A stretch of 64,000 bases of DNA from NCBI GenBank assembly GCA_051418055.1, contig JBPRGH010000113.1:1-64000 (forward strand), in the 5' to 3' direction. The notes beneath the pieces were generated by a model. It did not search any database and was not told where the DNA came from. It worked only from the letters and a program-made list of their open reading frames with translations. Origin of the DNA: JBPRGH01 sp051418055 (lineage in GTDB: Bacteria > Bacteroidota > Bacteroidia > Cytophagales > Cyclobacteriaceae). A program made the translations under genes and the position numbers. Below, piece after piece: positions 16,412 to 25,203 of this stretch. Each line of letters opens with the position of its first letter. Positions within the stretch are counted from its first letter, which is position 1.

Positions 16412-17224
16412 TTAAACATTTCCTTCGCGGATATGGTCGATTACCTTTCTTACAGATCCATGCTTTTTCAGGAGGTTTTCTGCTTCATGTTTTGAGATGG
16501 ACAATTCCTCCATTACCATTCGGGTGCCTCTGTCTACCAGCTTGTTATTACTCAGCTGCATATCTACCATTTTATTTCCCTTAACCCGTCCCAATCTGAT
16601 CATTATGGAGGTGGAGATCATATTCAGCACCAGCTTCTGTGCTGTCCCTGCTTTCATTCTTGTGCTTCCGGTAACAAATTCCGGCCCTACCACGACTTCA
16701 ACAGGAAAGGTCACCGCCTTTGCCAGCTCTGAATCAGGGTTACAAGTTATGCAGCCTGTAACAAGTCCATTTTCTCGTGCAGTTTTTACTCCTCCAATTA
16801 CATAGGGGGTTGTCCCTGAAGCTGCCAGTCCTACCACTACATCTTTATGGTTGATCTGGTACTCCTGCATATCTTTCCATGCCTGGTCCGGATCATCCTC
16901 TGCAAATTCCACTGCCTTACGAATTGCAATATCGCCACCAGCAATTAATCCGATCACTACACCATGAGGCATACCAAAAGTAGGCGGGATCTCTGATGCA
17001 TCGAGAATACCCAATCTCCCACTGGTGCCGGCACCAATGTAAAAAAGCCTTCCACCCTGCTCCATCTGTTTTACTGCTTCTTCCACAAACATCTCTATCT
17101 GGGGAATTACCAGATTTACTGCCTGATGCACCTTGGCATCTTCACGATTCATATTCTCCAGAATTTCCCGGACAGACATTTTCTCCAGGTTATCATAATG
17201 AGAAGACTTCTCTGTTATCTTCAT
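16412..17224 (-). CDS. murQ: N-acetylmuramic acid 6-phosphate etherase
   Basis: MurQ cleaves the lactyl ether of MurNAc-6-phosphate to GlcNAc-6-phosphate and lactate, a step in cell-wall recycling. The 270-residue protein has the SIS-domain motif GAGTSGRLGILDASEIPPTFG (about 62-82), the VVGLAASGTTPYVIGG segment, and the conserved GPEFVTGSTRMKAGTAQK. Length is a little under the usual 295-305, mainly at the C-terminus. Its start overlaps the upstream kinase stop as ATGA, so the two are translationally coupled. Confidence 0.96.
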   Translation of the reverse strand: MKITEKSSHYDNLEKMSVREILENMNREDAKVHQAVNLVIPQIEMFVEEAVKQMEQGGRLFYIGAGTSGRLGILDASEIPPTFGMPHGVVIGLIAGGDIAIRKAVEFAEDDPDQAWKDMQEYQINHKDVVVGLAASGTTPYVIGGVKTARENGLVTGCITCNPDSELAKAVTFPVEVVVGPEFVTGSTRMKAGTAQKLVLNMISTSIMIRLGRVKGNKMVDMQLSNNKLVDRGTRMVMEELSISKHEAENLLKKHGSVRKVIDHIREGNV

Positions 17225-18072
17225 TTTTTCAAACTATTTTGATGGTACAGGGCCAGCCCTGCAATTGGGCCCTCAGTAATATTACGCACATTAATTTGTT
17301 TATCCGCTGCAACCTGGCGCAGAATATTACCATAATAGAAAGCTACCGAACCTGTAAAATGTACAGGAAGATCTTTATAACCTTCATACATCATAATGTT
17401 TTTCTCAAAAAACTGTTCAAAAGCATCATAAACCATTTTAAATATTTCGGGATCCTTAAGGTTCTGAAAGATAAATTTTGAAAATGATGCCAGATAACGT
17501 GCAGGTGCATTCCCTTGATATACATGTGCTAAAATTATCTCCCTAGATAGCTCATAACGTTTATTTAATCTTTCCATAATCAAGGGTGGCAATTCATTTC
17601 TAGTAAAGCGCACCAACAATAATTTACCAAGATAAGCTCCACTTCCTTCATCTCCCAGTATATAGCCTAATGAAGGTGCGTTAGCTTCTATAGCAGTACC
17701 ATTATAATAACAACTATTTGCACCTGTTCCCAGAATACAAGCTATCCCAGGTTTGTCACCACATAAAGCTCTGGCTGCCGCTAACAAGTCATGATCTATT
17801 TCTACTACGGCATTCATAAATGCTGCCTCAATGGCAAATTTAACTTTTTCAATATTTTCCTTTGTGGAACAACCGGCACCATAATAAAATACCTGGTCAA
17901 CTTTTGATTTGCCAAGTTGTGGTAGAAGCACATCCCGCAATTCATGGATTAAAAATTCAGCAGGTTGATGGTAAGGATTATAACCAGCCGATTGCGCCTG
18001 AAGGATTTCCCCCTCTGTTGAAATCAAGCGCCAATTTGTTTTAGAAGATCCACTATCTGCTATTAATATCAT
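17221..18072 (-). CDS. BadF/BcrA-type sugar kinase (GlcNAc/MurNAc kinase-like)
   Basis: The 283-residue protein belongs to the ASKHA N-acetylglucosamine kinase group: phosphate-1 loop DSGSSKTNWRLI at the N-terminus, phosphate-2 segment GTGANSCYYNG, and GYILGDEGSGAYLG in the middle. Enzymes of this type phosphorylate GlcNAc, MurNAc or glucosamine. Coupling to murQ by a 4-base overlap makes MurNAc or GlcNAc the likely substrate (inference). It is cytosolic. Which amino sugar is preferred cannot be decided from sequence. Confidence 0.88.
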   Translation of the reverse strand: MILIADSGSSKTNWRLISTEGEILQAQSAGYNPYHQPAEFLIHELRDVLLPQLGKSKVDQVFYYGAGCSTKENIEKVKFAIEAAFMNAVVEIDHDLLAAARALCGDKPGIACILGTGANSCYYNGTAIEANAPSLGYILGDEGSGAYLGKLLLVRFTRNELPPLIMERLNKRYELSREIILAHVYQGNAPARYLASFSKFIFQNLKDPEIFKMVYDAFEQFFEKNIMMYEGYKDLPVHFTGSVAFYYGNILRQVAADKQINVRNITEGPIAGLALYHQNSLKK

Positions 18073-18079
18073 TATATAT

Positions 18080-18325
18080 TTATATTTTTAATTTTCCTAT
18101 TGGTGCAAACCGCTCAAATACCCTTTCTCCATGTGGGGAATCAGCCAATTCTTCAGTCAGGTCCTGCCCAGCCCAGTGCTCATAATGCTTCCCATCACGC
18201 CACAATTTTGAACGCGATACATCAAAGATCAATCCTTTATAGGCAACCCATACCTCCTCCTTTTCCATTCCGTTACGAAGAGCCAGTTGTGACCGGGTAT
18301 ATAAGGGTAACTCCTTCTGTACCAT
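18080..18325 (-). CDS. Cytochrome b5-like heme-binding domain protein
   Basis: This 81-residue protein is a single cytochrome b5/steroid-binding fold: YTRSQLALRNG, EEVWVAYKGLIFDVSRSKLW, then GKHYEHWAGQDLTEELADSPHGERVF. Two His residues (in HYEHWAGQD and SPHGE) are candidate axial ligands. It has no signal or membrane segment, so it would be a small soluble electron-transfer or ligand-binding protein. It is the first gene of the kinase-murQ operon, 7 bases before the kinase. Any link to amino-sugar metabolism is unknown. Confidence 0.8.
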   Translation of the reverse strand: MVQKELPLYTRSQLALRNGMEKEEVWVAYKGLIFDVSRSKLWRDGKHYEHWAGQDLTEELADSPHGERVFERFAPIGKLKI

Positions 18326-18385
18326 ATTTTATTTGTGAATGTATAAATTTTATTATCTTCAAAGCTAAATTTTTACGGAATAACT

Positions 18386-19675
18386 ATGAAAAAATCTATT
18401 TATGCAATCTTTTTAGCCTTCTCATTTTTTGCATGCAAAACAGAAGAGGGGAAAGAAGAAACAACAACAGAAGAGACAAAAGATGAAATTTCTTTTGATG
18501 AAACCACTATGCGCAAGGCTGATTCACTGGCACAGGCATTAATTATTACTGATGGACACGTTGATCTTCCTTACTGGCTGAGAAATAAGGGTGTAATGGA
18601 AGTAAACGAAGAAAACGGAAATCTTGTAATAGATGCCGGAGAAGGTGATTTTGACTATCAGAGAGCTAAAAAAGGTGGTCTTGATGCCCCATTTATGTCT
18701 ATTTATATACCTGCAAAATATCAGGAAGAAGGTGGTGCAAAAGAATTAGCTGATTCTTTAATAAACCTGGTCGAATCAATTGTAAATACTTACCCGGATA
18801 AGTATGCCGTGGCATATACTCCTGCAGAAGTAGAACAAAATTTTGAGCAGGGAAAAATTTCTTTACCAATGGGCATGGAAAACGGTGCACCAATAGAAGA
18901 AAGCCTTGAAAACGTTAAATATTTCTTTAACAGAGGGATACGTTATATCACACTTACCCATGGCAAAGACAATAAGATATCCGACTCTTCATATGATACC
19001 ACACGTACATATAATGGATTGAGCGATTTCGGAAAATCAGTTGTACAGGAGATGAATAAGGTTGGTATTATGGTTGATATCTCACATGTATCTGACAGTG
19101 CATTTTATGATGTAATGGAAATTACCGCGGTCCCTGCTATTGCTTCTCATTCATCCTGCCGTCATTTTACTCCCGGTTTTGAAAGAAATATGTCTGATGA
19201 GATGATCAAAAGGCTTGGTGAAAACGGTGGAGTGATACAAATTAATTTTGGCTCCAATTTCCTGGATTCAGCTTCTTCTCAAAGCCGTGAAAGAAACCGG
19301 GCAAAGCTTCAGCAGATGTTGCAGGAAAAAGGCCTGACCCATACTGATTCAGCAGCGAGGCCATTAATTGACAAATTCTATGAAGAAAATCCTTACCTGT
19401 ATTCAGATGTATATAAAGTGGCTGACCATATCGATCATGTGGTAAAAATTGCAGGTATAGATCATGTGGGTTTTGGGTCTGATTACGATGGTGTTGGAGA
19501 TACTTTACCAAAAGGCTTGAAAGATGTCTCAGATTTTCCTAATTTGATCGCTGTTTTAATAGAACGCGGGTATTCAGATGAAGATATTGCAAAGATCTGC
19601 TATAAGAACGTATTCCGCGTATGGAACCAAGTATTAGACCATGCACAGCAACAAAATAGTCAATCAGCTATGTAA
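18386..19675 (+). CDS. Membrane dipeptidase (M19), lipoprotein
   Basis: The 429-residue protein is a renal-dipeptidase-type zinc enzyme that hydrolyses dipeptides, including D-residue and dehydro dipeptides. The lipobox is FFAC (Cys17). Metal-ligand motifs are TDGHVDLPYWL near residue 50, the catalytic Glu in GMENGAPIEESL, DISHVSD, IASHSSCRHF, and HVGFGSDYDGVGDT. Lipidation places it in the periplasm or outer membrane. It is divergent from the cytochrome-b5-like gene and overlaps the next gene by 35 bases. Confidence 0.94.
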   Translation: MKKSIYAIFLAFSFFACKTEEGKEETTTEETKDEISFDETTMRKADSLAQALIITDGHVDLPYWLRNKGVMEVNEENGNLVIDAGEGDFDYQRAKKGGLDAPFMSIYIPAKYQEEGGAKELADSLINLVESIVNTYPDKYAVAYTPAEVEQNFEQGKISLPMGMENGAPIEESLENVKYFFNRGIRYITLTHGKDNKISDSSYDTTRTYNGLSDFGKSVVQEMNKVGIMVDISHVSDSAFYDVMEITAVPAIASHSSCRHFTPGFERNMSDEMIKRLGENGGVIQINFGSNFLDSASSQSRERNRAKLQQMLQEKGLTHTDSAARPLIDKFYEENPYLYSDVYKVADHIDHVVKIAGIDHVGFGSDYDGVGDTLPKGLKDVSDFPNLIAVLIERGYSDEDIAKICYKNVFRVWNQVLDHAQQQNSQSAM

Positions 19676-21746
19676 AATTGGGTTAACAACCTTATTTTTT
19701 GCTTTTTTAAATTCATCAATTCAGGCCCAGGATATTGCAAAACAAAATCTTGGGCCTGGTATTAATACCACATACGACGAAACAAAGCCATTGATTTCGC
19801 CTGATGGTAAAATACTATATTTTGCTCGTCAAAATTTTCCTGATAATTACAAGGGCGAAAAAGACCCGCAGGATATCTATTTTTCAATGCTCATAAATCA
19901 TGAATGGTCAAAAGCCGAAAATATCGGTGAGCCGCTGAATGACCGTTATCCAAATGGAGTCAGCTCTGTAACCCCTGACGGGCAAAGTATCCTGGTGATA
20001 AATTCATATAATGGCATCCATGTAGGTAGCGGGGCATCTATCTCACATAAAACGAATGAAGGTTGGTCATTTCCTGAAAAAATTCAGATAAAGGAGTTCT
20101 ATAACCTCAGTGAATATGTAGATTATTTCATCTCCTCAAATGAGCAGGGCCTCCTCTTAGCCATTCAGACAGAAGACAGCTATGGTGATCAGGACCTTTT
20201 TATCAGCTTTAAAGAAAATGAATTTGAGTGGTCTAAACCTATTAACCTGGGACCTGCCATAAATACGGAAAAAGCAGAATTCAGCCCATTTCTTGCCGCT
20301 GATAACAAGACATTATTTTTTGCCTCCACCGGCCATGAGGGCTTTGGTAAAAGCGATATTTTTTACAGCAAACGGCTTGATGATACCTGGCAGAACTGGT
20401 CACAGCCGGTAAATCTTGGTGATATTATTAATTCCGAAGGTTTTGAGGCTTATTATACAATTCCGGCATCGGGTGATTTTGCCTATTATGTATCTAATAC
20501 AGGTTCAATGGAGGGATCTAAAGATATTTTTAAAGCCACCATCCCTTATCAGTTCAGGCCGGATCCGGTATTGATGATATCAGGCAAAGTTTATGACCGT
20601 AAGACAAAACAGCCTTTAGAGACCGTGATCACCTTTAGCTCCGAATCTGATGAAACAGAAGATTATGGGCTTGCCATATCTGATATTGAAAATGGCTCAT
20701 ATAAAGTAATACTTCCACGTGGGCATTCATTTTCTTTCTTAGCCCATCGTGACGGTTATTTTCCTATCCCGCAATTTAAAGATGCCACTAATATTAAAGA
20801 ATATATGGAAATGAGAGGTAACATATCTCTGATCCCTATTGAAGAGGGAGAATCTATTGATATTTTTACGATCTCATTCATAGATAAAACTGCTGAATTT
20901 ACACCTCAGGCACAAAAAGAACTGGATCGTCTGGCTGCCATTCTTACACAATACCACCAGCTTGAGATTGAAGTTGGCGGGCATACCTCACAACTTTCTG
21001 CGGCTACGGATAATCTGCAGTTATCAGAAGATCGTGCCAAAGCTATTGTATCTTATTTTAAGGATCAGGGAATAGATCCCCGCAGGCTACAGACAAAAGG
21101 TTATGGGAATTTAAATCCTGTAAACCCTGAGCTGTATGAAAATTTAAAAACCAATGCTGATCTTAAAGAACGTATTGTCTTTACCATCCTTTCCACCACA
21201 TGGGAACCCCCTTCTGATATTGATGAAGATGGTATTGCCGATGAAATTGATCTGTGCCCTGAAATTGCAGGACCGGAAGAAGGCAAAGGCTGCCCGGATA
21301 CTGACGGTGATGGCTTCTATGATCCCGATGATGAATGTCCTAAAACACCAGGTATTGAAGAGTTGAAAGGCTGTCCGCAACTTGAGGAAGAGGTGGCAGA
21401 GGTTTTAAAAGAAGCTCTGGAAGGAATCGAATTTGAATCGGGAAAGGATGTTATCTTAAAGAGATCCTATCTCATATTGGATAAGGTAGTAGATGTAATG
21501 AATCAACATTCAGAATATTTCCTGCGAATCAGCGGGCATACGGATAATGTAGGAAATGCCGATAATAACCTGCTCCTTTCCCATAGAAGAGCACAGGCAG
21601 CCATGCAATACCTGATTGATCATGGTGTTGATCCTGAAAGAATGGAAGCTTCAGGATTTGGTGATCAAAAACCTGTTGCTGATAATTCTACAAGAGACGG
21701 AAGGGCCAAGAATAGAAGAGTGGAATTTGAGATCATTTTTGAGTGA
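19641..21746 (+). CDS. PD40 repeat protein with two OmpA-like domains
   Basis: The 701-residue protein has a signal peptide (about 1-29, ending IQAQ) and a WD40-like PD40 beta-propeller (about 35-300, repeats such as ISPDGKILYFA and FLAADNKTLFFAS). A carboxypeptidase-regulatory-like fold (about 310-400) comes next, then a first OmpA domain (about 410-520). A calcium-binding thrombospondin-3-like linker (DIDEDGIADEIDLCPE, DTDGDGFYDPDDECPK) leads to a second OmpA domain (about 590-701). OmpA domains bind peptidoglycan, so it should bridge outer membrane and wall. The start overlaps the preceding gene. Confidence 0.93.
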   Translation: MHSNKIVNQLCKIGLTTLFFAFLNSSIQAQDIAKQNLGPGINTTYDETKPLISPDGKILYFARQNFPDNYKGEKDPQDIYFSMLINHEWSKAENIGEPLNDRYPNGVSSVTPDGQSILVINSYNGIHVGSGASISHKTNEGWSFPEKIQIKEFYNLSEYVDYFISSNEQGLLLAIQTEDSYGDQDLFISFKENEFEWSKPINLGPAINTEKAEFSPFLAADNKTLFFASTGHEGFGKSDIFYSKRLDDTWQNWSQPVNLGDIINSEGFEAYYTIPASGDFAYYVSNTGSMEGSKDIFKATIPYQFRPDPVLMISGKVYDRKTKQPLETVITFSSESDETEDYGLAISDIENGSYKVILPRGHSFSFLAHRDGYFPIPQFKDATNIKEYMEMRGNISLIPIEEGESIDIFTISFIDKTAEFTPQAQKELDRLAAILTQYHQLEIEVGGHTSQLSAATDNLQLSEDRAKAIVSYFKDQGIDPRRLQTKGYGNLNPVNPELYENLKTNADLKERIVFTILSTTWEPPSDIDEDGIADEIDLCPEIAGPEEGKGCPDTDGDGFYDPDDECPKTPGIEELKGCPQLEEEVAEVLKEALEGIEFESGKDVILKRSYLILDKVVDVMNQHSEYFLRISGHTDNVGNADNNLLLSHRRAQAAMQYLIDHGVDPERMEASGFGDQKPVADNSTRDGRAKNRRVEFEIIFE

Positions 21747-21919
21747 TCATAATAATTAAAATTTCCGTTCATTCTACAATTTCAAAAGGATGAATAAGTA
21801 TTTGTAAAGGTGCATGTGATCCCTTCATAAAATATTCCTGCCTCTTATAGAATAGCCAACTGTCTGATGAATATTATTTCATAAATTAAAGGCACTGAAT
21901 GTAAAATCTCTTATTGAAG

Positions 21920-23404
21920 ATGAAAAAATTAATATTTACCCTTACCGCTTTATTCCTTTGCAGCATTGTTGTTTCAGCTCAAAGAATTCCCATTGACACT
22001 ACTATTGTCACTCAACACAGCTCAACGATAAATGGAAGTAAAATTTCTTATTCTGCCACAACGGGCATGCAGCCTGTCTGGAATAGCAAAGGCGAACCTA
22101 TAGCTACTTTAAATTATACCTACTATAAAAGAACAGATGACAAAGGCGGTAATACACGTCCTTTATTGATCTCCTTTAATGGCGGTCCTGGTTCAGCTTC
22201 CGTCTGGATGCATATTGCCTATACCGGTCCAAAGATCCTCAATATTGATGACGAAGGATATCCTGTACAGCCTTATGGCGTTAAGGATAATCCATATTCT
22301 GTTCTGGATGTGGCGGATATACTTTATGTTAATCCTGTAAATACAGGTTATTCCCGCACTATTCCTACTGAAGGTAAAGAAGTGAACCGCGAGCAATTTT
22401 TTGGTGTAAATGCTGATATAAAATACCTGGCCGACTGGCTTAATACCTTTATGACCAGGCATGAAAGGTGGCGTTCTCCAAAATTTTTGATTGGTGAAAG
22501 TTATGGAGGTACCCGTGTAGCAGGTCTTGCTCTGGAATTACAGGAAAGTGAGTGGATGTACCTGAACGGGGTGATAATGGTTTCCCCGGCAGATTACAGG
22601 TTATTTGGATCAGATCCTGCTCTTTCTTCTGCTATAAACTTACCCTATTTTGCTGCAGCGGCATGGTATCATGAAATGCTTCCGCAGGATTTACAGCAAA
22701 AAGACCTATTGGAGGTACTCCCTGAAGTAGAAAGCTATGCCATCAACAACCTAATGCCAGCTTTGGCAAAGGGAGGTTTCCTTTCCGATGAGGAAAAGCA
22801 GGAGGTTGCAAAAAAGATGTCATATTATTCCGGAATATCGGAAAAAGTTATTTTGCAGCATAACCTGGATGTGCCAACAGGATATTTCTGGAAGGAGCTG
22901 TTACGGGATGAAAGTGGCCATACTATTGGAAGGCTTGATTCCAGGTACTTAGGTCTTGATAAAAGAGAAGCAGGCTCATCTCCTGAATACAGTGCCGAAC
23001 TAACTTCCTGGTTACATTCATTTACACCTGCTATTAATTATTATATGAGGGAGCATCTGAATTTTAAAACCGATGTTAAATACAATGTTTTTGGACCGGT
23101 AAATCCCTGGGACAGGCAAAATGACAATACAAGGGAGAATTTAAGGAAAGCGATGGCCGAAAACCCTTACCTGAACGTCATGTTCCAATCAGGCTATTAT
23201 GATGGCGCTACGACCTATTTTGGTGCTAAATACACCATGTGGCAGATAGATCCCAGTGGGAAAATGAAAGACAGATTAAATTTTGAAGGCTATCGCAGCG
23301 GACATATGATGTACCTGCGGAGAGAAGATCTGAAGATGGCCAATGATCACCTGAGGGAATTTATTCAATCTAGCCTTTCTAACGGAAAGCCTGCAAAATA
23401 TTAG
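21920..23404 (+). CDS. Serine carboxypeptidase (S10 family)
   Basis: The open frame includes a TTG at 21914, but the ATG at 21920 (MKKLIFTLTALFLC) gives a proper signal peptide and a 494-residue protein. S10 motifs are all present: FNGGPGSASVW near residue 90, the nucleophile Ser in GESYGGTR, Asp in SGYYDGATTY, and the catalytic His in YRSGHMMYL. It is secreted to the periplasm or outside and removes C-terminal residues from peptides. A GNAT gene follows after 8 bases, indicating one operon. Confidence 0.93.
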   Translation: MKKLIFTLTALFLCSIVVSAQRIPIDTTIVTQHSSTINGSKISYSATTGMQPVWNSKGEPIATLNYTYYKRTDDKGGNTRPLLISFNGGPGSASVWMHIAYTGPKILNIDDEGYPVQPYGVKDNPYSVLDVADILYVNPVNTGYSRTIPTEGKEVNREQFFGVNADIKYLADWLNTFMTRHERWRSPKFLIGESYGGTRVAGLALELQESEWMYLNGVIMVSPADYRLFGSDPALSSAINLPYFAAAAWYHEMLPQDLQQKDLLEVLPEVESYAINNLMPALAKGGFLSDEEKQEVAKKMSYYSGISEKVILQHNLDVPTGYFWKELLRDESGHTIGRLDSRYLGLDKREAGSSPEYSAELTSWLHSFTPAINYYMREHLNFKTDVKYNVFGPVNPWDRQNDNTRENLRKAMAENPYLNVMFQSGYYDGATTYFGAKYTMWQIDPSGKMKDRLNFEGYRSGHMMYLRREDLKMANDHLREFIQSSLSNGKPAKY

Positions 23405-23412
23405 GCTAAATA

Positions 23413-23916
23413 ATGTTATTAAAAACGCAGAGGTTACATATTACCAAACTAGCAGTTGAGGATGCATCTTTTATTTTAAAACTGGTTAACACTCCCGGCT
23501 GGCTTCAATTTATTGGTGACAGAAAAATATTAAACCTGAAAGATGCTAAGAGTTATATTCTTCGCGGCCCAATGGAAAGCTATAGCAAATATGGATATGG
23601 CCTCTTTAAAATGAGCTTATACGACAGCACATCAATAGGAATATGCGGCTTTTTAAAACGTAAAGAACTTGATAATCCCGATATAGGTTTTGCCATTCTT
23701 CCTGAATATACCCGAAAAGGTTATACATATGAAGCTGCGACAGAACTGTTACATTATAGCAGAGAAACTTTAGGAATTCCCGGCATTTTCGCAATTACCA
23801 TGAAAACCAATAACTCCTCTATTAATCTTCTACAAAAGCTGGGATTAATCTATCAAAAGGAGATAAAATTATCAGATGAAGATAAATTGCTAATGTTGTT
23901 TAGGATGCAACCCTGA
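23413..23916 (+). CDS. GNAT acetyltransferase, RimJ/RimL type
   Basis: The 167-residue protein begins with the TQRLHITKL pattern of RimJ/RimL-like GNATs. The acetyl-CoA loop follows the DIGFAILPEYTRKGYTYEAATELL stretch, then TMKTNNSSINLLQKLGL. Such enzymes acetylate protein N-termini or small amines; the acceptor here is unknown. It sits between the S10 peptidase and DUF2809 genes with gaps of 8 and 7 bases. Confidence 0.88.
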   Translation: MLLKTQRLHITKLAVEDASFILKLVNTPGWLQFIGDRKILNLKDAKSYILRGPMESYSKYGYGLFKMSLYDSTSIGICGFLKRKELDNPDIGFAILPEYTRKGYTYEAATELLHYSRETLGIPGIFAITMKTNNSSINLLQKLGLIYQKEIKLSDEDKLLMLFRMQP

Positions 23917-23923
23917 TCCTGGA

Positions 23924-24337
23924 ATGAGCAATTATCAAATGTGGGATAAAAAAAGACTGCTATATTTGATCCTTATAGTTATTACTATAGCATTAGGATT
24001 AAGCAGCAGAAAATTCCCTGAAGTTTTACCTGATTTTGTTCATGAGCATGCCGGTGATGCCTTATGGGCAGCTATGGTTTATTTTGGATTTCGATTCATT
24101 TTCTTAGATAAGCCCTTCCTGTTGTCAGCGCTTTTGGCTCTTATTTTTTCCATTTTAATTGAACTCAGCCAGCTTTATCAGGCTCCATGGATCAATGAGA
24201 TCCGAAGAACTACTTTGGGTGCTTTAATATTTGGATCTGGTTTTTTATGGATTGATTTGCTGAGATATATTTTTGGGATCCTGATTACTATAAGTATAGA
24301 TTTTTTAATCAATAAAAGGCTTTTTAGAAACCAATAA
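23924..24337 (+). CDS. DUF2809 family membrane protein
   Basis: The 137-residue protein has four membrane helices (about 11-27, 45-60, 65-82 and 96-125) and the VanZ/DUF2809-like motif HEHAGDALWAAMVYFGFRF with SILIELSQLYQAPWINEIRRTTLG. DUF2809 proteins are of unknown function; the EISQ-like motif in the third helix is shared with VanZ. It ends the three-gene operon that starts with the S10 peptidase. Confidence 0.85.
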   Translation: MSNYQMWDKKRLLYLILIVITIALGLSSRKFPEVLPDFVHEHAGDALWAAMVYFGFRFIFLDKPFLLSALLALIFSILIELSQLYQAPWINEIRRTTLGALIFGSGFLWIDLLRYIFGILITISIDFLINKRLFRNQ

Positions 24338-24470
24338 GTAAAACCTTCAGGTTAGAAGATATTAGATAAATACAACTTCCGTAAGTATCACCGTATCAAC
24401 AATCTCCATACCTTCAGGAATTACAGTTGGCCCGACATCAGCCAATGTCAAATCGCAGGACATACTCGGT

Positions 24471-25016
24471 TCATTTTTTCTTTTTTTTATTGACATTTAC
24501 TGTTTTAGTTTTTTTATCCAATGGGAAATAGTAACGAAGCCCTACATAAAATTTATTTACCCGATCCAGTTCCTCATCACCTAAAAGAAAATTATACCCA
24601 TTTACAATGTGAAAGCCCAATAAACGAAATCCAATTTGTGGGCCCATTCCATATCGGGTATATGTAAAATCCGTCACATAATTAAAATTGACTCCATAAG
24701 TTAGATTTACCCGACCTTTTTTAATCCAACCAGCAGCGTTATATCCTAATATATTATTACCAAAATTATATTCCATATTGACATTTGCAGCAAGGGTACG
24801 GGCATTTTTTAACCGTATCTTTTTCCAGTGGCTTTCAACTCCTAATTCTAAAAATGTGATATTGCCCCTTTCTATGCCGCCAATCATTCCAAAACTCCTT
24901 TTGGTTGCCACGTATTTAGGCAACCTGATCCCTTTTCTTTCCTCCTTCTCTTTTATGATTTGAGCATTGCTTATGATAGGCAATAAACTACATAAACATA
25001 GAAATAATTTAAACAT
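24471..25016 (-). CDS. Hypothetical outer-membrane beta-barrel-like protein
   Basis: The 181-residue protein has a signal peptide (about 1-18, ending SNAQ) and then alternating hydrophobic strands with aromatic ends (GNITFLELGVESHW, YNFGNNILGYNAAGW, GRVNLTYGVNFNYVTDFTYTRYGMGP, FYVGLRYYFPL). This is like a small outer-membrane barrel. The tail is a run of lysines (VNVNKKKKK) after the last strand, which is unusual for a barrel. It is convergent with the DUF2809 gene. I recognise no named family. Confidence 0.65.
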   Translation of the reverse strand: MFKLFLCLCSLLPIISNAQIIKEKEERKGIRLPKYVATKRSFGMIGGIERGNITFLELGVESHWKKIRLKNARTLAANVNMEYNFGNNILGYNAAGWIKKGRVNLTYGVNFNYVTDFTYTRYGMGPQIGFRLLGFHIVNGYNFLLGDEELDRVNKFYVGLRYYFPLDKKTKTVNVNKKKKK

Positions 25017-25203
25017 AATTTAATAACGCGTAATAAGTACGTTTATTTAAGTACGAAGATTAATGAGCTGAAACCGGTTACTATATTCCCTCTTGTTGTT
25101 ATCTCGAGACGGTGGTAAATGATCTCGTCTAAAAAAGACTCTTCGAAATAAATAAACGGAATATGGAATTCCGGATCCTTTAAAAGAGGAGCTATTTAAA
25201 AAT